A stretch of 46,352 bases of DNA from Gammaproteobacteria bacterium. GTDB taxonomy: Bacteria; Pseudomonadota; Gammaproteobacteria; DSM-16500. Where the stretch lies: the NCBI GenBank assembly GCA_013287765.1, contig JABDDD010000012.1, positions 1 to 46,352 on the forward strand, read 5' to 3'. This document shows, in pieces, positions 42,673 to 46,352 of this stretch. The notes under the pieces were generated by a model. It did not search any database. It was not told where the DNA came from and was given only the letters and a program-made list of their open reading frames with translations. Both the position numbers and the translations under genes were made by a program. Position 1 is the first letter of the stretch. Each line of letters begins with the position of its first letter.

Positions 42673-43701
42673 ATGTCGTCATCTAGAAAAAGAAGTGATT
42701 TATATTGGAGAAAAACCCAATTGTCTATAGCAAATATAGTAGAAGGTGGGAGAAATGCTGGGATTTCTGTTCTTGATCAAATAGCAATAGAGGATAAGTG
42801 TTCTTCTGTTTCTCATTTAAGTTCTGATAAGGAATGTGTAGAAAAATACTTCATAAATACGGATGAAAATTCGAATCAGTCGATAATTCCACAGCTTGAA
42901 AGATTTTTTAGGAGCAGACGTCTGTGCGATATAGCGACTAGCCCTTTTCTGCTGGGTGAAGTTATTTTAAAATATGCCGGAGCGCCATTTACACATTGTT
43001 ACAATTACTTCTGGGAACTTTTTAATAAATCTAGGGAGGAGGAGCAAAAACAAAAAACTGGCTGGACATCTGCCTCAGTAGGAAGTGCAATAGGAATAGG
43101 TCTATTCTTTATTCTCAACGCAGTAATAGCGCAACCCTTGTTTTATTTAGGTAATGTATTAGCTCATGCAAGACATTTTACTGATGGAGTCCTAAATTTA
43201 ATTTATTGCATGGTTACTGCGAATAAGAAGAAAGCGGCAACTTGTCTGGAGGTTATCGGCAAGAGTTTTCTTAATTTAGTGGTCGATTTTGCCGTAGGTT
43301 TAGTGTGTTATGGATTGGCGGCGGTATGTAGTGTTGTTCCATTTCTTCAGCCAGCGGTTCCTGTGTTCACAAGTCTAGCAACACCTCTTCATGGTTCTTT
43401 TGTAAATATAATAGTTAACTTTTTTACCCAACCTACGAAGAATATTGTAAAATTAGTGGGTTCTAAAAGTCTAAGTAGTGGTGTTGGGCAGAGTTCTGCA
43501 ACTGTAGTAATGCAAAGTTTGGGTTGTACTTTAACTAATTGCTTAAATTCTCAGCTTACTACGGGAGTATTACGTGTTAAAGATGGCGAAGAAAGGAGCG
43601 TAAGTGTCTATGCTGAAGGAAGCAAGCTTCTTGATGATGCTGATACTCAGAGTGTAACGTCTCAGAATAATGTTGGAGGTTGGGCCTATAAAATGGAGTA
43701 A
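42673..43701 (+). CDS. Membrane protein of unknown function, candidate effector
   Basis: Not recognised. A TTG at 42652 is in frame, but ATG 42673 has GAGG eight bases upstream and is chosen, giving 342 residues. The N-terminal third is hydrophilic and starts MSSSRKRSDLYWRKTQ. The centre carries at least two long hydrophobic segments (SAIGIGLFFILNAVIAQPLF, and LNLVVDFAVGLVCYGLAAVC followed by a further hydrophobic stretch). The C-terminal part is soluble and Ser/Thr-rich and ends GGWAYKME. No signal peptide precedes the hydrophilic N-terminus. Cysteine-rich membrane-proximal segments and lack of known relatives fit a host-membrane-inserting effector or an orphan inner-membrane protein. Convergent with the adenosyltransferase gene, 31 bases apart. 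Confidence 0.6.
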   Translation: MSSSRKRSDLYWRKTQLSIANIVEGGRNAGISVLDQIAIEDKCSSVSHLSSDKECVEKYFINTDENSNQSIIPQLERFFRSRRLCDIATSPFLLGEVILKYAGAPFTHCYNYFWELFNKSREEEQKQKTGWTSASVGSAIGIGLFFILNAVIAQPLFYLGNVLAHARHFTDGVLNLIYCMVTANKKKAATCLEVIGKSFLNLVVDFAVGLVCYGLAAVCSVVPFLQPAVPVFTSLATPLHGSFVNIIVNFFTQPTKNIVKLVGSKSLSSGVGQSSATVVMQSLGCTLTNCLNSQLTTGVLRVKDGEERSVSVYAEGSKLLDDADTQSVTSQNNVGGWAYKME

Positions 43702-43732
43702 TGAGTGATGGTGGATAAGTGATTATTCTGCC

Positions 43733-44275
43733 TCATGTCTCCCACAAGACCTCCTCGCCAGAGGTCTCTTGTGGGAGAATCCTTGCAATAATAAACAACA
43801 AATCCGACAATCGATTGATATACCGTAACATTTCTTCATTCAATTTTTCATCTTGATTTAATGTCACCAATCTTCGTTCCGCTCTTCGACAAATCGTCCG
43901 CGCTAAATGACAGGTCGCCGATTTTAAATTTCCCCCTGGTAAAATAAATTCTTTCAAAGGCGGTAACGTTGCATTCCATTCTTGAATTTTTTGTTCTATG
44001 CGTTCAATTTGTTTTTTCCCTATTATTATTCGATAAGGCGGGCAAAGTTCGCCGCCTAAATCAAATAAATCTTGCTGAATTTGTAAAAGAGTAGTCGTGA
44101 TGTCTGAATTCTCTGGTTTATAGGCGATCACTAAGCCAATTGCGCTATTTAATTCATCAAGTGATCCTAACGCTTCAATACGCGGATGATCCTTGAGCAG
44201 CGTTTTTTTATCCCCTAAATGCGTCGTTCCATAGTCTCCTTTACGCGTGACAATTTTAGAAAGTCGATAGCCCAT
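43733..44275 (-). CDS. PduO-type cob(I)alamin adenosyltransferase
   Basis: Makes adenosylcobalamin from cob(I)alamin and ATP. The 180 residues show the PduO/MMAB motifs: MGYRLSKIVTRKGDYGTTHL, PRIEALGSLDELNSAIG, FDLGGELCPP, EFILPGGNLKSATCHLARTI, CRRAERRLV, and the C-terminal YINRLSDLLFIIAR. The enzyme implies that the cell uses adenosylcobalamin, fitting the BtuF-like protein at 34544. The last codons form part of a hairpin (43738-43778). Divergent from rimI with a 62-base gap. Confidence 0.93.
   Translation of the reverse strand: MGYRLSKIVTRKGDYGTTHLGDKKTLLKDHPRIEALGSLDELNSAIGLVIAYKPENSDITTTLLQIQQDLFDLGGELCPPYRIIIGKKQIERIEQKIQEWNATLPPLKEFILPGGNLKSATCHLARTICRRAERRLVTLNQDEKLNEEMLRYINRLSDLLFIIARILPQETSGEEVLWET
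43738..43778. terminator. Hairpin in the 3' end of the adenosyltransferase gene
   Basis: TCTCCCACAAGACCTC (43738-43753) pairs with GAGG-TC-TCTTGTGGGAGA (43761-43778), leaving a two-base bulge and a 7-base loop. It is coding (LPQETSGEEVLWET). It lies in the gap region between convergent genes, so it may stop or stabilise both messages. Confidence 0.45.
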
Positions 44276-44284
44276 TGCAACCTC

Positions 44285-44308
44285 TTCTAGTATAATTTCT
44301 AGTATAAT
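44285..44308 (+). promoter_or_regulatory. Tandem duplicated -10-like box upstream of rimI
   Basis: TTCTAGTATAAT is repeated head to tail (44285-44296, 44297-44308), placing two TATAAT boxes 12 bases apart. A TTGCAA at 44275-44280 is 10 and 22 bases from them, so neither spacing is ideal. The rimI start is 30 bases further on. Confidence 0.4.
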
Positions 44309-44337
44309 TTTTCATGATTGCTTGAGAGTTTACGTTT

Positions 44338-44784
44338 ATGCTACGTCAGGTGCAAGAAACAGATAACCTACAACTGGTGATCATTGAAGAAGCAGCTCAA
44401 GTCTCTCCTTGGTCATTGGAAGTGTTTGAACGCTGTTTTACCGCAGGCAGTCTGGGTTGGGTGATCGAATATGATCAGCAAGTGGTCGGATTTGTGATTA
44501 TTTTAATTCAAGTCGGAGAGGGGCATATTTTAAATTTATGTGTTCATCCACATTATCAACATCAAGGCTTTGGTGAGAAGCTTTTGAAAAAAGTCTTCCA
44601 AGTAGCCGAACAACAAAAAGCAACTATTATCTATTTAGAAGTCAGAATCACTAATCATCGCGCTATTCGGTTATATAAAAAATTAGGATTTCAACTGATT
44701 AGTTCGCGAAAAAATTATTATACAACGAGCGATGGCCATAAAGAAGATGCTTTAATATTTGCGCAAGCAATGAAAGCAGAGTAA
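44338..44784 (+). CDS. rimI: Ribosomal protein S18-alanine N-acetyltransferase RimI
   Basis: GNAT-fold acetyltransferase of 148 residues. Acetyl-CoA site in LNLCVHPHYQHQGFGEKLLK (the Q/R-x-x-G-x-G/A loop), followed by IIYLEVRITNHRAIRLYKKL and GFQLISSRKNYY, the RimI-specific end. It acetylates the N-terminal alanine of S18. prfC begins 28 bases downstream on the same strand; in enterobacteria rimI is also near prfC. Confidence 0.92.
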   Translation: MLRQVQETDNLQLVIIEEAAQVSPWSLEVFERCFTAGSLGWVIEYDQQVVGFVIILIQVGEGHILNLCVHPHYQHQGFGEKLLKKVFQVAEQQKATIIYLEVRITNHRAIRLYKKLGFQLISSRKNYYTTSDGHKEDALIFAQAMKAE

Positions 44785-44812
44785 AATCAGCTGTTTTTAG
44801 ACTTCCTAATTT

Positions 44813-46352
44813 ATGTCGCCTATCACTCAAGCACTCAAAAAACGCCGCACGTTTGCTATTATTTCGCATCCTGATGCCGGCAAAACAACCCTCACCGAAA
44901 AATTATTATTATTTGGCGGTGCGATTCAATTAGCTGGTACGGTCAAAGGCCGTAAATCTTCTCGGCATGCGACATCAGATTGGATGGAACTTGAAAAGCA
45001 ACGGGGTATTTCTGTCACGACTTCTGTGATGCAATTTCCTTATCAATCTTATATTATGAATTTATTAGATACTCCGGGACATGCGGATTTTTCTGAAGAT
45101 ACCTATCGGACTTTAACCGCAGTGGATGCAGCGCTGATGGTGATTGATGCGGCGAAAGGGGTTGAGGATCGTACGATTAAGTTACTTGAAGTCTGCCGAT
45201 TACGCAATACGCCTATTATTACTTTTATTAATAAAATGGATCGTGACAGTCGTGATGCAATTGAGTTATTAGATGAAATTGAAACGATTTTAAAAATACG
45301 TTGCGCACCGATTACATGGCCAATTGGTATGGGACGAGATTTTAAAGGGGTTTATCATTTATCTGAAGATGCCGTTTACTTATATGAACCGGGTAAAAAT
45401 GCGGTGTTGCAACAAGGCACGCAAATTGTCGGATTAGATAATCCTAAGCTTGATAGTCTCTTGCAAGATTTATCCAGCGAATTACGACAAAATATTGAAT
45501 TAGTAAAAGGCGCCAGTCATGAATTTAATCAAACTGCTTTTTTAAGAGGGGAATTAACGCCAGTTTTTTTTGGTTCGGCTTTAAATAATTTTGGTGTGCG
45601 GGAATTGTTAGAGGCTTTTGCAAATTACGCGCCAGAGCCGCAACCTCGTGAAACTAAAACACGCATTGTGGAACCAGAAGAAGAAAAATTCTCTGGATTT
45701 GTTTTTAAGATTCAGGCCAATATGGATCCCGGTCATCGTGATCGCATTGCTTTTTTACGTGTTTGTTCTGGTAAATATGTACAAGGTATGAAAATGTTTC
45801 AAGTGGGTTTAAATCGAGAAGTTAAAATTGGTCAAGCATTAACTTTTATGGCTGCTGATCGCGAGCAAGTGAGCGAGGCGTATCCTGGGGATATTATTGG
45901 TCTTTATAATCATGGCACGATTCAAATTGGTGATACTTTTACGGAAGGAGAATCTTTAAAATTTACTGGGATTCCTTATTTTGCGCCAGAATTATTTCGC
46001 CTAGTCCGTTTAAAAGACCCGTTAAAATTAAAAGCGTTACAAAAAGGTTTGCAACAATTATCAGAAGAAGGTGCCACCCAATTATTTCGCCCGCTCAATA
46101 GTAATCAGCTGATTTTAGGCGCTGTTGGGATGTTACAATTTGATGTCGTTGCCTATAGATTAAAGCATGAATACAATGTTGATTGCGTTTATGAAAGTGT
46201 TTCAGTAGTCGCCGCCCGCTGGATAGTTTGTGCTGATGCAAAAAAATTAGCAGAATTCAAAGTTAAAGCTTTTGATCAATTAGCATTAGACGGCAGTGAG
46301 CATTTAACCTATTTAGCGCCGAGTCGAGTGAACTTAAATTTAATGATGGAAC
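44813..46352 (+). CDS. prfC: Peptide chain release factor 3, truncated by the window end
   Basis: GTPase that recycles RF1/RF2 from the ribosome after termination. ATG at 44813 starts [20 protein letters not shown]; 513 codons are present before the window ends, nearly the full length of about 525. Motifs are [14 protein letters not shown] (G1), the RF3-typical [20 protein letters not shown] (G2), [17 protein letters not shown] (G3), [13 protein letters not shown] (G4), and a C-terminal domain with [19 protein letters not shown]. It follows rimI and probably shares its transcript. Confidence 0.97.
   Translation, partial: MSPITQALKKRRTFAIISHPDAGKTTLTEKLLLFGGAIQLAGTVKGRKSSRHATSDWMELEKQRGISVTTSVMQFPYQSYIMNLLDTPGHADFSEDTYRTLTAVDAALMVIDAAKGVEDRTIKLLEVCRLRNTPIITFINKMDRDSRDAIELLDEIETILKIRCAPITWPIGMGRDFKGVYHLSEDAVYLYEPGKNAVLQQGTQIVGLDNPKLDSLLQDLSSELRQNIELVKGASHEFNQTAFLRGELTPVFFGSALNNFGVRELLEAFANYAPEPQPRETKTRIVEPEEEKFSGFVFKIQANMDPGHRDRIAFLRVCSGKYVQGMKMFQVGLNREVKIGQALTFMAADREQVSEAYPGDIIGLYNHGTIQIGDTFTEGESLKFTGIPYFAPELFRLVRLKDPLKLKALQKGLQQLSEEGATQLFRPLNSNQLILGAVGMLQFDVVAYRLKHEYNVDCVYESVSVVAARWIVCADAKKLAEFKVKAFDQLALDGSEHLTYLAPSRVNLNLMME

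Overview
The window looks like the chromosome of a host-associated gammaproteobacterium, most likely a member of the Legionellales (Legionella/Coxiella/Rickettsiella/Berkiella side). The reasons are an AT-rich composition, gammaproteobacterial gene orders (yajC-secD-secF, suhB/trmJ, ibaG-murA, ampD-ampE, aceE-aceF-lpd, rimI near prfC), an LbtU/DUF3573-like outer-membrane protein, an HPt protein of the LetS/BarA kind, two ankyrin-repeat proteins, a Fic protein and several basic or membrane proteins of unknown function that resemble secreted effectors. No rRNA, tRNA, CRISPR array or IS transposase was found. The genus is an inference.

Layout. 1-5024: tail of a YhaV-type toxin, then yajC-secD-secF (Sec translocon accessory complex) and an amidase whose 3' end runs into a palindromic repeat. 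5031-8853: a hypothetical gene, suhB, divergent trmJ, a DUF4160 (broken)/DUF2442 pair and a GST. 9029-13916: a tightly overlapping plus-strand cassette of two paralogous GT-C-like membrane glycosyltransferases around a polyprenol-phosphate-mannose-synthase-like GT2, ending in an IscS-like cysteine desulfurase. 13836-15709 (minus): an ArnT/GT39-like transferase and an HPt domain protein. 15831-21173: a YbaK-type deacylase, a CDF metal exporter coupled to putA, and rnt. 21170-27984: accessory block with a basic HNH-like protein, a Fic protein with a degenerate catalytic motif behind a palindromic operator, and a 1357-residue ankyrin protein. 28083-33061: a 43-nt perfect palindrome, an LbtU-like porin, a 2-Cys peroxiredoxin with a clear terminator, a stand-alone ArnA decarboxylase domain, murA and ibaG. 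33214-36772: ampD-ampE-btuF and an ankyrin/coiled-coil gene lying between two copies of a palindromic MITE-like element. 36891-42494: the pyruvate dehydrogenase operon, a truncated MazE-like antitoxin remnant and a strong hairpin. 42673-46352: a membrane protein of unknown function, a PduO-type cobalamin adenosyltransferase, rimI and a truncated prfC.

How the genes fit together. Housekeeping modules cover protein export, cell-wall synthesis and recycling (murA, ampD, ampE), central carbon and proline catabolism (PDH complex, putA), RNA maturation (trmJ, rnt), translation (rimI, prfC) and cobalamin use (btuF, adenosyltransferase). The surface-glycan modules (GT-C/GT2/GT-C cassette, ArnT-like, ArnA-decarboxylase-like) suggest lipid-linked sugar donors used on the periplasmic side. 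The accessory modules (ankyrin, Fic, nuclease-like, membrane proteins) are candidate host-interaction genes. Dispersed palindromes sit preferentially where two genes converge, and some now supply the stop codons of their neighbours.
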